Positions 45,233 through 54,709 of a DNA stretch of 64,000 nt are shown one piece after another. Position numbers and translations under genes: made by a program. Each line of letters begins with the position of its first letter. Positions within the stretch are counted from its first letter, which is position 1. This stretch comes from Pseudomonas flavescens. GTDB taxonomy: Bacteria; Pseudomonadota; Gammaproteobacteria; Pseudomonadales; Pseudomonadaceae. The DNA is taken from assembly GCF_013408425.1 (NCBI RefSeq), contig NZ_JACBYV010000001.1:4898001-4962000 (forward strand), written 5' to 3'. The notes under the pieces are model-generated. The model saw only the letters and a list, made by a program, of their open reading frames with translations, had not been told where the DNA came from and did no database searches.

Positions 45233-48061
45233 ATGAGCCAAGCCCCCCTCGTCCTGGTCGACGGTTCCTCTTACCTGTACCGCGCCTTCCATGCCCTGCC
45301 GCCCCTGACCACCTCCCGAGGCCTGCCCACCGGCGCGGTCAAAGGGGTGTTGAACATGCTGCGCAGCCTGCGCCGGCAGTACCCGGACAGCCCCTTCGCG
45401 GTGGTTTTCGACGCCAAGGGCGGGACCTTCCGCGATGAACTGTTCGCCGAGTACAAGGCCAACCGTCCACCGATGCCCGACGAACTGCGCCTGCAGGTCG
45501 AGCCGCTGCATGCCAGCGTGCGTGCGCTCGGCCTGCCGCTGCTGTGCATCGAAGGCGTGGAAGCGGATGACGTGATCGGCACCCTGGCCCGGCAGAGCGC
45601 CGCCGAGGGCCGTGACGTGGTGATCTCCACGGGTGACAAGGACATGGCGCAACTGGTGTGCCAGCACGTTACGCTGGTCAACACCATGACCGGTAGCGTT
45701 TACGACATCGAGGGCGTGAAAGGGAAATTCGGTGTCGGCCCTGAGCTGATCATCGACTACCTGGCGCTGATGGGCGACAAGGTCGACAACATTCCAGGCG
45801 TGCCCGGTGTCGGTGAGAAAACCGCTCTGGGTCTGCTGGTCGGTGTCGGCGGCGGCCTCGACGTGCTCTACGCCAACCTCGACAAGGTGCCAGGCCTGCC
45901 GATTCGCGGCGCCAAGACATTGCCGGCCAAGCTCGAAGAACACCGTGAGATGGCCTATCTGTCCTATCAGCTGGCGACCATCAAGCTGGACGTGCCGCTG
46001 GACCTCGATTACGCCAGGCTGTACCCCGGCGAGCCCGATGTCGAAGCACTGATACCGCTCTACGAAGAGCTGGAGTTCAAGAGCTGGCTCGATGAACTGC
46101 TGCGCCAGAACAAGAGCGCCGCACCCAAGCCCAGGGCCAGGGCAGAGCTCACACCGGCTGCCGACGATCTGTTCAGCAGCCCTGAACCCGCTGCGCCCGT
46201 TGCAGGTGATGCTCCCGGTGCCGAAAGCGAGCCGGTGGCGGTTACCGGCCATTACCGCACGATTCTCGAGCAGGGCGAGTTCGATGCGCTGCTCGTCCAG
46301 TTGCAGCAGGCCGAACTGATCGCCTTCGATACCGAAACCACCAGCGTCGATGCTCAGCAGGCGCAGCTGGTCGGTCTGTCGTTCGCGGTCAAGGCCGGTG
46401 AAGCTGCCTACGTGCCGGTCGCCCACAGCTACATGGGCGTCCCGCAGCAGCTGGATCGTGATGCCGTGCTGCGCGCGCTCAAGCCGATTCTCGAAGACCC
46501 GGCCAAGGCCAAGGTCGGCCAGCACGCCAAGTACGACATCAATGTCCTCGCCAACGCCTCCACGCCCATCACCGTGCAGGGCGTGGCGTTCGACACCATG
46601 CTCGAGTCCTACGTGCTGGACTCCACCGCCACGCGCCATGACATGGACAGCCTGTCGCTCAAGTACCTGGGACACAGCACCATCCGTTTCGAGGACATCG
46701 CCGGCAAGGGTGCCAAGCAGCTGACCTTCGACCAGATCGCCCTGGAACAGGCCGGCCCTTATGCCGCAGAGGACGCCGACGTGACCCTGCGTCTGCACCA
46801 GCACCTGTGGAGCCGTCTGGAGCAGGAGCCGAGCCTGGCCAGCGTGCTGCGTGATATCGAAATTCCCCTGGTGCCGGTGCTGGCGCGTATCGAGCGCAAC
46901 GGTGCGCTGGTCGATGCCAACCTGCTGGGCCGTCACAGCCAGGAACTGGGCGAGAAGCTGGTCGCGCTGGAGCGTGAGGCGTTCGAGGTGGCCGGCGAAG
47001 AGTTCAACCTCGGCTCGCCCAAGCAACTGGGCGCCATCCTTTATGAAAAGCTCGGTTTGCCGATCATCAGCAAGACCGCCAAAGGTCAGGCTTCGACTGC
47101 CGAAGCGGTACTCGCCGAGCTGGCCGAGCAGGACTACGAACTGCCCAAGGTGCTGATGCAGTACCGCAGCCTGAGCAAGCTCAAGAGCACCTACACCGAC
47201 CGCCTGCCGGAGCAGATCAACCCGCGTACCGGGCGTATCCACACCAGTTATCAACAGGCGGTCGCGTCCACGGGGCGCCTGTCGTCCAGCGACCCGAACC
47301 TGCAGAACATCCCGGTGCGCAGCGCCGAGGGCCGGCGTATTCGCCAGGCCTTCATCGCGCCCGAGGGCTACAAGCTGCTGGCGGCGGACTATTCGCAGAT
47401 CGAGCTGCGCATCATGGCGCACCTGTCACGCGATGAAGGCCTGATGAATGCCTTCCGCGAGAACCTCGACGTGCACACCGCGACGGCTGCCGAAGTGTTC
47501 AAGGTCGAACTGGATCAGGTGACCTCCGATCAGCGGCGTAGCGCCAAGGCCATCAACTTCGGCCTGATCTACGGCATGGGGGCGCAGAAGCTGGCCAAGG
47601 ACATCGGCGTGGACAGCAAAACCGCCAAGGCTTACATCGAGACCTATTTCGCCCGCTACCCGGGTGTGCGCGAGTACATGGACCGCACACGTCAGCAGGC
47701 TGCCGAGCAGGGCTTCGTGGAGACCCTGTTCGGGCGTCGTCTGTACCTGCCGCAGATCAAGTCCAGCCGCCCTCAGGAGCGTGCCGGTGCCGAGCGTACG
47801 GCGATCAACGCGCCGATGCAGGGCACTGCTGCGGACATCATCAAGAAGGCCATGGTGGCTGTGGATAACTGGCTGACCGAGTCAGGCCTGGATGCCAGGG
47901 TGATCCTGCAGGTGCACGATGAACTGGTGGTGGAGGTGCGTGAGGATCTGGTCGAGCAGGTCAGCGCGCGGATTCGCCCGCTGATGGCCGAGGCCGCCGA
48001 GCTGGATGTGCCGATGCTCGTCGAGGTGGGTGTTGGCAATAACTGGGACGAGGCTCATTGA
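45233..48061 (+). CDS. polA: DNA polymerase I
   Basis: Repair and Okazaki-fragment polymerase of 942 residues. Residues 1-290 form the 5'-3' exonuclease ([47 protein letters not shown]). The middle domain keeps an active proofreading site ([13 protein letters not shown]). The polymerase domain has [15 protein letters not shown] (motif A), [16 protein letters not shown] (motif B) and [11 protein letters not shown] (motif C). ATG 45233 gives the standard start; the long open frame continuing upstream over thrB is not coding. The sRNA gene for ErsA follows downstream. Confidence 0.97.
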   Translation: MSQAPLVLVDGSSYLYRAFHALPPLTTSRGLPTGAVKGVLNMLRSLRRQYPDSPFAVVFDAKGGTFRDELFAEYKANRPPMPDELRLQVEPLHASVRALGLPLLCIEGVEADDVIGTLARQSAAEGRDVVISTGDKDMAQLVCQHVTLVNTMTGSVYDIEGVKGKFGVGPELIIDYLALMGDKVDNIPGVPGVGEKTALGLLVGVGGGLDVLYANLDKVPGLPIRGAKTLPAKLEEHREMAYLSYQLATIKLDVPLDLDYARLYPGEPDVEALIPLYEELEFKSWLDELLRQNKSAAPKPRARAELTPAADDLFSSPEPAAPVAGDAPGAESEPVAVTGHYRTILEQGEFDALLVQLQQAELIAFDTETTSVDAQQAQLVGLSFAVKAGEAAYVPVAHSYMGVPQQLDRDAVLRALKPILEDPAKAKVGQHAKYDINVLANASTPITVQGVAFDTMLESYVLDSTATRHDMDSLSLKYLGHSTIRFEDIAGKGAKQLTFDQIALEQAGPYAAEDADVTLRLHQHLWSRLEQEPSLASVLRDIEIPLVPVLARIERNGALVDANLLGRHSQELGEKLVALEREAFEVAGEEFNLGSPKQLGAILYEKLGLPIISKTAKGQASTAEAVLAELAEQDYELPKVLMQYRSLSKLKSTYTDRLPEQINPRTGRIHTSYQQAVASTGRLSSSDPNLQNIPVRSAEGRRIRQAFIAPEGYKLLAADYSQIELRIMAHLSRDEGLMNAFRENLDVHTATAAEVFKVELDQVTSDQRRSAKAINFGLIYGMGAQKLAKDIGVDSKTAKAYIETYFARYPGVREYMDRTRQQAAEQGFVETLFGRRLYLPQIKSSRPQERAGAERTAINAPMQGTAADIIKKAMVAVDNWLTESGLDARVILQVHDELVVEVREDLVEQVSARIRPLMAEAAELDVPMLVEVGVGNNWDEAH

Positions 48062-48149
48062 GCGCCTTGGGGAGATGCGTCACGTTATCACTTAGAGCTG
48101 AGCATTCTTAGCTGGTATTGAGACCAAACAAAGCATTCTAAGCATCGCT

Positions 48150-48177
48150 GAACTTTACTTCTGTCCACCCGGTCAGA
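48150..48177 (+). promoter_or_regulatory. AlgU (sigma-22/sigma-E type) promoter of ErsA
   Basis: GAACTT (48150-48155) and TCAGA (48173-48177) are separated by 17 bases, matching GAACTT-N16/17-TCTGA at all but one base. It places the start of transcription near 48184, just ahead of the ErsA sequence. Confidence 0.8.
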
Positions 48178-48183
48178 GTTTGT

Positions 48184-48315
48184 GAATGGCCCATAAAGCC
48201 CTTCGATGCTCCTTTGTTGTGTTAAGTGTTGGCAGACATCTGAGCCCCGCCCTAGCGGTTCAGACCCTTAAACCCCGATCTTCTCCCTCCCCATACGAAG
48301 TTCGGGGTTTTTTTT
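48184..48315 (+). ncRNA. ersA: Small regulatory RNA ErsA
   Basis: Located between polA and engB, the position of ErsA in P. aeruginosa and of Spot 42 in enterobacteria. About 132 bases run from the predicted AlgU-promoter start to the end of a strong terminator. The body contains TTGTTGTGTTAAGTG and GGCAGACATCTGAGCCC. A single-stranded TCTCCCTCCCC in the terminator loop is the kind of C-rich seed that pairs with Shine-Dalgarno regions. In P. aeruginosa ErsA represses algC with Hfq, and algC lies about 6.5 kb away here. The 5' end is a prediction. Confidence 0.85.
48273..48315 (+). terminator. Terminator of ErsA
   Basis: Stem CCCCGA-t-CTTC / GAAG-t-TCGGGG with the loop TCCCTCCCCATAC, followed by eight T residues. 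It is both the 3' end of ErsA and the carrier of its C-rich loop. Confidence 0.92.
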
Positions 48316-48524
48316 GCCTGCAGAAAAGTGCCAGGCAGCTTCAGCCCCTCATTCCCTTCTTGCAGCGTAGACCCTGATTGCCCAGGCGCAACCTCCTGCC
48401 CGCACAAAACCGCTCTGCGCCGAGGTTGGCAGCCCGGCGCAGCACACGTGCGCATGATGCGGCGATCGATGACCTGGGCAGCCCAACCGTGGCCCCGTGC
48501 CTGTACATCTCTTTCGCGCAATGC
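48316..48524. other. Non-coding remainder between ErsA and the engB terminator
   Basis: I see no gene in this stretch. A small inverted repeat TGCCTG...CAGGCA (48315-48337) follows the ErsA T-run. Open frames here lack ribosome sites. Confidence 0.5.
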
Positions 48525-48552
48525 AAAACGCCCCGCGTCTGCGGGGCGTTTC
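48525..48552 (-). terminator. Terminator of engB
   Basis: AACGCCCCGC-gtct-GCGGGGCGTT forms a 10-bp stem. On the minus strand it is followed by TTGC, and on the plus strand by TCGTTG, so it can act in both directions; it lies 79 bases after the engB stop. Confidence 0.75.
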
Positions 48553-48630
48553 GTTGCCTGGGTCGAGCGAAGCGAACCCGAGAGGTTCGTAGTCACTCCA
48601 TCTGCCGGGCGTCAGGGATCGACGCGAAGG

Positions 48631-49272
48631 TTATTGCTCAGGCTCATCCTCTGCGCCGATCAGGCCCAGCCAGTGGCCCAGAACGGTTTGTGCGTCTTCC
48701 ACGCCGATGCGCTTGGGGGCCGAGAACAGCTGGATGCTGACGTGATCGCCCCATTCCTTGCGAATCTCCTGCTGAACCTTGAGCAGTGCATTCTTCGCCG
48801 CGCCGAAAGCCAGCTTGTCGGCTTTGGTCAGCAGGATGTGCATGGGCATGCCACTGGCGCCGGACCAGTCGAGCATCATGCGGTCGAACTCGGTGAGCGG
48901 ATGACGGATATCCATCATCAGAATCAACCCGCGCAGGCTTTCGCGGCTGCCCAGATAGGCCTCGAGGTGTTTCTGCCAGTGCAGCTTGAGCGGGATCGGT
49001 ACCTTGGCGTAGCCGTAGCCGGGCAGGTCGACGAGGCGGCGTTCTTCGTCCAGGCGGAAGAAGTTGAGCAACTGGGTGCGCCCCGGGGTTTTCGAGGTGC
49101 GTGCCAGGCTGGCGTGGGTCAGGGTGTTCAGCGCGCTGGATTTGCCGGCGTTGGAACGCCCGGCGAAGGCGACCTCAAAGCCCTGGTCGTCCGGGCATTG
49201 GTCGACCTTGGCGGCACTGATCAGAAAAGTGGCTTGCTGACACAAGCCGATTGCAGGGTTCTTTGCTTGCAT
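48631..49272 (-). CDS. engB: Ribosome biogenesis GTPase YihA/EngB
   Basis: GTPase of 213 residues needed for large-subunit assembly. G1 is [10 protein letters not shown]3 is [12 protein letters not shown]4 is LLTKADK. The segment [11 protein letters not shown] between G1 and G3 is the EngB switch I. It lies next to the ErsA locus, as in other gammaproteobacteria where yihA neighbours spf and polA. Confidence 0.95.
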   Translation of the reverse strand: MQAKNPAIGLCQQATFLISAAKVDQCPDDQGFEVAFAGRSNAGKSSALNTLTHASLARTSKTPGRTQLLNFFRLDEERRLVDLPGYGYAKVPIPLKLHWQKHLEAYLGSRESLRGLILMMDIRHPLTEFDRMMLDWSGASGMPMHILLTKADKLAFGAAKNALLKVQQEIRKEWGDHVSIQLFSAPKRIGVEDAQTVLGHWLGLIGAEDEPEQ

Positions 49273-49357
49273 CGGGGTATCCGGTGGAGGGCGTGCATCG
49301 CGGCAGTCTATCAGGCTGGAGGCCCGCTGACCCGTACGGGCTGACCGCCGCGATGTC

Positions 49358-50260
49358 TCAGAGTGCTTGCGACCAGAGTGTCACTTCCAGCTTGTATTCG
49401 GCGTCCGGCGCGAGAATCAGGGCGTCATCCAGCACGTTGGCGTGCTCGATGCAGAGCATGCCTTGCCAGGCGTCGTCGGCGAACTGCGACAGGCGCTTGG
49501 CCTTGGCGATCCACGGGTTCCACACCACCGCCGAGCCAGAGCCCTCGCTGCGCATGAGAATGCGGCGCTTCCACAGCGGATCGACGAGGCTCAGTTGCGC
49601 TGGTGTGTCGAGGTAGATGCGGTCGGTCTCGCCGGTGAATGCCAGCGCGCCTTTCTGGCGGACCTTCTTCCAGCCGTCGAGGGTGTCGACGTAACGGCAG
49701 GCATCCAGGCCTTCGACCTTCACCTGGCGGATGTCGCTGACCGCGAAGTAGCTGTGCAACGCCTGGCTGATCGGCAGCTCGGTGTCGCCGAGGTTGCGTG
49801 TGGTCAGGGTCAGCCTGAGGCGCTCGCCGAGATGGATATCGAGCTGCAGTTCGGCGGCAAACGGCCACTCTGCGAAGGGTTGCGCAGCGGTGTCGTAGGC
49901 GAACGACAGCGTCACGCCGTCCTCCTCGGTGTTCAGACCGATCAACTGCCAGTCGCAAGTACGCACCAACCCATGGGCGGGCGCGTTTTCGGGGCGTGCA
50001 TGGGCAGCGCGTATCGCCTCGGGGTTGCGCTGCAGGTCGCCGAACCAGGGCCAGCACACCGGAATCCCGCCGCGCACGCTTTGCCCGGCCGCATAGGCGG
50101 CTTCGTCGCTGAGCCAGATCAGTGGCTGCCCGCTGGCCGGCTGATAACGCAGAATCTGCGCGCCTTGCTCGCTCACCAGCAGCTCGGCACCGGCGTGGTG
50201 GATGCGCCAGCAGACCAGGTCGCCGAGCTGGATGCGTTCGTTGGTGGTGCTCATGAACAT
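49358..50260 (-). CDS. D-hexose-6-phosphate mutarotase-like aldose epimerase (YeaD family)
   Basis: Aldose-1-epimerase fold protein of 300 residues, expected to interconvert anomers of hexose 6-phosphates. Family markers are [15 protein letters not shown], an [10 protein letters not shown] segment with the catalytic His, [11 protein letters not shown] and GWKKVRQKG, then [21 protein letters not shown]. Two start codons lie six bases apart (ATG 50260 and ATG 50254) after CAGGAG; the longer is given. It is convergent with nothing; engB is downstream on the same strand 85 bases away. Confidence 0.85.
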   Translation of the reverse strand: MFMSTTNERIQLGDLVCWRIHHAGAELLVSEQGAQILRYQPASGQPLIWLSDEAAYAAGQSVRGGIPVCWPWFGDLQRNPEAIRAAHARPENAPAHGLVRTCDWQLIGLNTEEDGVTLSFAYDTAAQPFAEWPFAAELQLDIHLGERLRLTLTTRNLGDTELPISQALHSYFAVSDIRQVKVEGLDACRYVDTLDGWKKVRQKGALAFTGETDRIYLDTPAQLSLVDPLWKRRILMRSEGSGSAVVWNPWIAKAKRLSQFADDAWQGMLCIEHANVLDDALILAPDAEYKLEVTLWSQAL

Positions 50261-50349
50261 GCTGCTCCTGTAGCAGGCCGTTCTTCGACGGCCTGGTAGA
50301 CGTTGCCTGTTGGGCCACTGCGCGGCCTCGAGGTTCGCTCGCTGCCATG

Positions 50350-50377
50350 AAAAACGCCCGTCGAGACGGGCGTTCTT
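50350..50377 (-). terminator. Terminator of the TRAP permease genes
   Basis: AAAACGCCCGTC-ga-GACGGGCGTTCTTT gives an 8-10 bp stem. On the minus strand it ends in GTTTTTC, 15 bases after the dctM stop. Confidence 0.88.
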
Positions 50378-50391
50378 TACCGCTTGCCAGT

Positions 50392-51768
50392 TTACGAACC
50401 GTAGACCTGATTCGGTAGCCAGGTGATCAGGCCCGGGAACTGGTAGGCGATGACCAGCATCATCAACTGGATGATGATGAACGGAATCACGCCCCGGTAC
50501 ATGGTAGCGGTACTTACCGAGCGTGGGGTCACGCCGCGCAGGTAGAACAGCGAGAAGCCCAGCGGTGGAGTGAGGAACGAGGTCTGCAGGTTCAGGGCGA
50601 TCATCACCCCGAGCCAGACCGGATCCAGCCCCATGGCCAGCAGCACGGGCCCGACGATCGGCACCACCACGAAGATGATCTCGATGAAGTCGAGTATGAA
50701 CCCGAGCAGGAAGATCACCAGCATGACCAGGAAGAACGCGCCGAGCACGCCGCCTGGCAGTTGCTGGAACACGTCCTCGATCAGCGCTTCACCGCCGAAG
50801 CCACGGAACACCAGAGAGAACAGCGAGGCGCCGATCAGGATCAGGAACACCATGCTGGAAATTTCCGTGGTGCCCTGGGCCACGGCGCGCAACTGCGTCA
50901 GGTTCAGCTGGCCCTTGAACAGCGCCAGCAGGGTCGCACCGACCGCACCGATGGCCGCTGCTTCGGTAGGCGTCGCGTAACCACCGAGGATCGAACCGAG
51001 CACTGCGATGATCAGGGCCAGCGGCGGTACCAGCGAGCCGAGCAGCTTGCCCCATTCCACGTCGCCCAGCTCTTCCTTGGGAACCACCGGCATCTTCTTC
51101 GGCTGGAAGATCGCCACCATGATCAGGTAGACGACATACAGCACCACCAGCAGCAGACCCGGCACCAGGGCGCCCATGAACAGGTCGCCTACCGACACGG
51201 TCTTCGGCGAGAAGATGCCCATGCGCAACTGAGCCTGCTGGTAGGCGCTGGACATCACGTCACCGAGCAGGACCAGCACGATGGATGGCGGGATGATCTG
51301 CCCCAGGGTGCCGGTGGCGGCCAGGGTGCCGGTAGCGACCGCCGGGTCGAAACCACGCTTGAGCAGCGTCGGCAGGGCCAGCAGGCCCATGGTCACCACG
51401 GTGGCGCCAACGATGCCGGTGCTGGCCGCGAGCAACGCGCCCACCAGACACACCGAAATCGCCAGGCCGCCGCGGATGCCGCCGAACAGGCGCGACATGG
51501 ATTCCAGCAGGTCTTCGGCAACCTTGGATTTTTCCAGCATCACGCCCATGAACACGAACAGCGGCACGGCCAGCATGGTCTGGTTGTTCATGATGCCGAA
51601 CAGGCGGTTGGGCAGGGCACTCAGGTAACCGGCGTCGAAGGTGCCGGTTGCGATGCCGATGCCGGCGAACAGCAGGGATACGCCCGCCAGGGTGAAGGCC
51701 ACCGGAAAACCGCCCATCAGCACCACGCAGATGCTCACGAACAGCAGGATCGACATGACTTCAGCCAT
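50392..51768 (-). CDS. dctM: TRAP transporter large permease (DctM family)
   Basis: Inner-membrane TRAP transporter subunit of 458 residues, with about 12 membrane segments, that imports the substrate with sodium. Landmarks are AVPLFVFMGVMLEKSKVAED near residue 65 and GTLGQIIPPSIVLVLLGDV. It overlaps the small-permease gene by eight bases. The substrate-binding gene is transcribed divergently, 310 bases upstream of dctQ, rather than first in the same operon. Confidence 0.92.
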   Translation of the reverse strand: MAEVMSILLFVSICVVLMGGFPVAFTLAGVSLLFAGIGIATGTFDAGYLSALPNRLFGIMNNQTMLAVPLFVFMGVMLEKSKVAEDLLESMSRLFGGIRGGLAISVCLVGALLAASTGIVGATVVTMGLLALPTLLKRGFDPAVATGTLAATGTLGQIIPPSIVLVLLGDVMSSAYQQAQLRMGIFSPKTVSVGDLFMGALVPGLLLVVLYVVYLIMVAIFQPKKMPVVPKEELGDVEWGKLLGSLVPPLALIIAVLGSILGGYATPTEAAAIGAVGATLLALFKGQLNLTQLRAVAQGTTEISSMVFLILIGASLFSLVFRGFGGEALIEDVFQQLPGGVLGAFFLVMLVIFLLGFILDFIEIIFVVVPIVGPVLLAMGLDPVWLGVMIALNLQTSFLTPPLGFSLFYLRGVTPRSVSTATMYRGVIPFIIIQLMMLVIAYQFPGLITWLPNQVYGS

Positions 51769-52306
51769 GTTTCACCTCCGGCTCGGGCAGCACACCGAGG
51801 AGCAGGTAGATCGCCTTGATCAGGTTGGAGATACCTTGCAGGGTCAGGCTGACCACCAGCACCAGAATGATGCTCTTCTGCAGGTAGACGAACTTCAGGC
51901 CGCCCGATTCGCTGGAGCCCTCGCGGGTCGACCAGGAGTTGGCCACGTAATCCCAGCTGGCCCAGCCGAGGAACAGGCAGACCGGCAGCAGCAGGAACAG
52001 GGTGCCGAGCACCTCGACCAGCGCCTGACGGCGGCCGCTGAACTGCTGATAGAAGATATCCACACGCACGTGCGCATTGCGTTGCAGTGCCCAGGCCGAA
52101 GCGCCCATGAACACCAGGGCATGGGCGTAGAGCACGGCTTCCTGCAGCGCGGTCGCGCCCAGGTTCATGCCATAGCGCAATACCACGACCAGCGCCGTGC
52201 CGAGGACCAGAAACAGGGTCAACCAGGAGCAGGCCTGGCCGAAGCGAAAGTTCACCGCGTCGATGACGCGTGCGATCCCCAGCGGAAGTGAAGGCTTGTT
52301 GGACAT
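51761..52306 (-). CDS. dctQ: TRAP transporter small permease (DctQ family)
   Basis: Inner-membrane subunit of 181 residues with four membrane segments. The DctQ core contains ALVFMGASAWALQRNAHVRV followed by DIFYQQFSGRRQALVEVLG. It is upstream of dctM and overlaps it, as is normal for TRAP transporters. Confidence 0.9.
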   Translation of the reverse strand: MSNKPSLPLGIARVIDAVNFRFGQACSWLTLFLVLGTALVVVLRYGMNLGATALQEAVLYAHALVFMGASAWALQRNAHVRVDIFYQQFSGRRQALVEVLGTLFLLLPVCLFLGWASWDYVANSWSTREGSSESGGLKFVYLQKSIILVLVVSLTLQGISNLIKAIYLLLGVLPEPEVKHG

Positions 52307-52616
52307 GACGCGTCCTTATAGTTATCGAAAAGAGCGAAAAGCGGGGGATTTTAGGCAGGAGGCTGCACCTACGGCAATGGCGATACGCCTTGGCTGGCGT
52401 CAGTCCGCGGTACTGGCCGGTTGCCCTCGAAGGGGCTGTGTTGAGCCGCTGGCGCGGCTCTCAGGGCATTCGATGGACACGGGTTGAAACATTTGTACGC
52501 GTCGAGTGGCCGTTAGGCGGGCATAGGATAGCGCGCGGGGCGGTTGGCGGATCGCCACTGTTTTGTCGAGGCTGGAACGGCCCGAAGGTAAGTATTACAA
52601 CAACAAGGAGCTACCT
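52307..52616. other. Divergent intergenic region of the TRAP genes
   Basis: The 310 bases between dctQ and dctP hold the promoters of both units. I see no convincing sigma-54 site (GG-N10-GC with the flanking bases) or clear operator. AAGGAG at 52605-52610 is the ribosome site of dctP. An AT-rich patch near 52585-52605 may belong to a promoter. Confidence 0.5.
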
Positions 52617-53714
52617 ATGAAACGTCGCCAAATACTGGCTGCTGCTGGTGTCGGCATTGCCGCAGGTGCATTGGTCGGGTGCAAGGAGGAAGCCGGTGCG
52701 GCGGACTCGTCCCAGCCGGTCGCCGAAACCAGGAACTTCAACTGGAAGATGGTCACCTCCTGGCCGAAGAACTTTCCGGGTGTAGGCGTGGGCGCCGAGC
52801 GCTTCGCCAAGCTGGTCGAGCAGATGAGCAATGGCCGCCTGAAGATCAAGGTCTACGCGGCCGGTGAGCTGGTACCGGCTCTCGAAGTGTTCGACGCGGT
52901 CTCGCGCGGCACTGCCGAAATGGGCCACGGCGCGCCTTACTACTGGAAGGGCAAAGTACCCGCTGCCCAATTCTTCTGTGCACTGCCATTCGGTCCCAAT
53001 GCCCAGGAAATGAATGCCTGGCTGCACTATGGCGGTGGCATGCAGTTGTGGGAAGAGGTCTACAAGCCTCACGGCGTCCTGCCGATGGCCTGTGGCGCAA
53101 CTGGTGTGCAGACCGCCGGCTGGTTCAACAAGGAAATCAATTCGGTCGATGACCTCAAGGGTCTGAAGATGCGCACTCCAGGCCTCGGCGGCGAAGTGCT
53201 CACCAAGGTCGGCGGTACCGTGGTCAACATGCCGGCAGGCGAGATCTTCACCGCCCTGCAGACCGGCACCATCGACGCCACCGAATGGATCGGGCCGTAC
53301 AACGACCAGGCGCTGGGCTTGCACAAGGCGGCCAAGTATTACTACACACCGGGTTGGCAGGAGCCGAACGTCACCTTCGAACTGGATATCAATATCAAGG
53401 CTTGGGAAACCCTGCCGGCCGATCTGCAGGCCATCGTTCGCGCCGCTGCTCGCGACGTCAACGGCGACATGCTCGACGACTACAACGCCAAGAACATGGA
53501 GTCCATGGAGCAGCTGAAACAGGCCGGTGTAGACGTGCGCCGCCTGCCGGATGACGTGCTCGCCAAGCTCAAGGAGGTCTCTGCCGGTGTGGTCGATGCC
53601 ACCGCTGCCGCCGACCCTGCTGCGCAGAAAGTCTGGGAGCAGCAGAAGGCCTACCTGGCGCGCCTGTACGAGTACGCCGAAGCCAACGAGAAGGACATCT
53701 ACGCGATTCGTTGA
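52617..53714 (+). CDS. dctP: TRAP transporter substrate-binding protein (DctP/TakP type), lipoprotein-like
   Basis: Binding protein of 365 residues. The N-terminus MKRRQILAAAGVGIAAGALV carries both a twin-arginine-like motif and a lipobox (ALVGC, Cys22). The fold has WKMVTSWPKNFPGVGVGAER, the signature of TakP-like alpha-keto acid binders, and EWIGPYNDQALGLHKAAKYY, with the conserved Trp/Tyr of that group. So 2-oxoacids such as pyruvate are candidate ligands. It is transcribed away from its permease genes. Confidence 0.9.
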   Translation: MKRRQILAAAGVGIAAGALVGCKEEAGAADSSQPVAETRNFNWKMVTSWPKNFPGVGVGAERFAKLVEQMSNGRLKIKVYAAGELVPALEVFDAVSRGTAEMGHGAPYYWKGKVPAAQFFCALPFGPNAQEMNAWLHYGGGMQLWEEVYKPHGVLPMACGATGVQTAGWFNKEINSVDDLKGLKMRTPGLGGEVLTKVGGTVVNMPAGEIFTALQTGTIDATEWIGPYNDQALGLHKAAKYYYTPGWQEPNVTFELDINIKAWETLPADLQAIVRAAARDVNGDMLDDYNAKNMESMEQLKQAGVDVRRLPDDVLAKLKEVSAGVVDATAAADPAAQKVWEQQKAYLARLYEYAEANEKDIYAIR

Positions 53715-53732
53715 ATGCTGCACCCTACGCAA

Positions 53733-53765
53733 ACAACAACGCCGGCTGATAGCCGGCGTTGTTGT
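53733..53765. terminator. Bidirectional terminator between dctP and argB
   Basis: The near-perfect palindrome AACAACGCCGGCT-gat-AGCCGGCGTTGTT has A-rich and T-rich flanks and lies between convergent dctP and argB. It can end both transcripts. Confidence 0.92.
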
Positions 53766-53779
53766 GCTGCGCAGAGCGA

Positions 53780-54709
<930 letters not shown>

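Noticed and set aside
45197..47422. 741-codon open frame antisense to polA
   Set aside because: No protein family features, mirror of a coding region with strong third-position GC.
48328..49344. 338-codon plus-strand open frame over engB
   Set aside because: Antisense to engB and continues through its terminator; shadow frame.
52307..52616. Sigma-54 promoter for the TRAP genes
   Set aside because: Only a partial GGCCGGTTGC match with wrong spacing was found.
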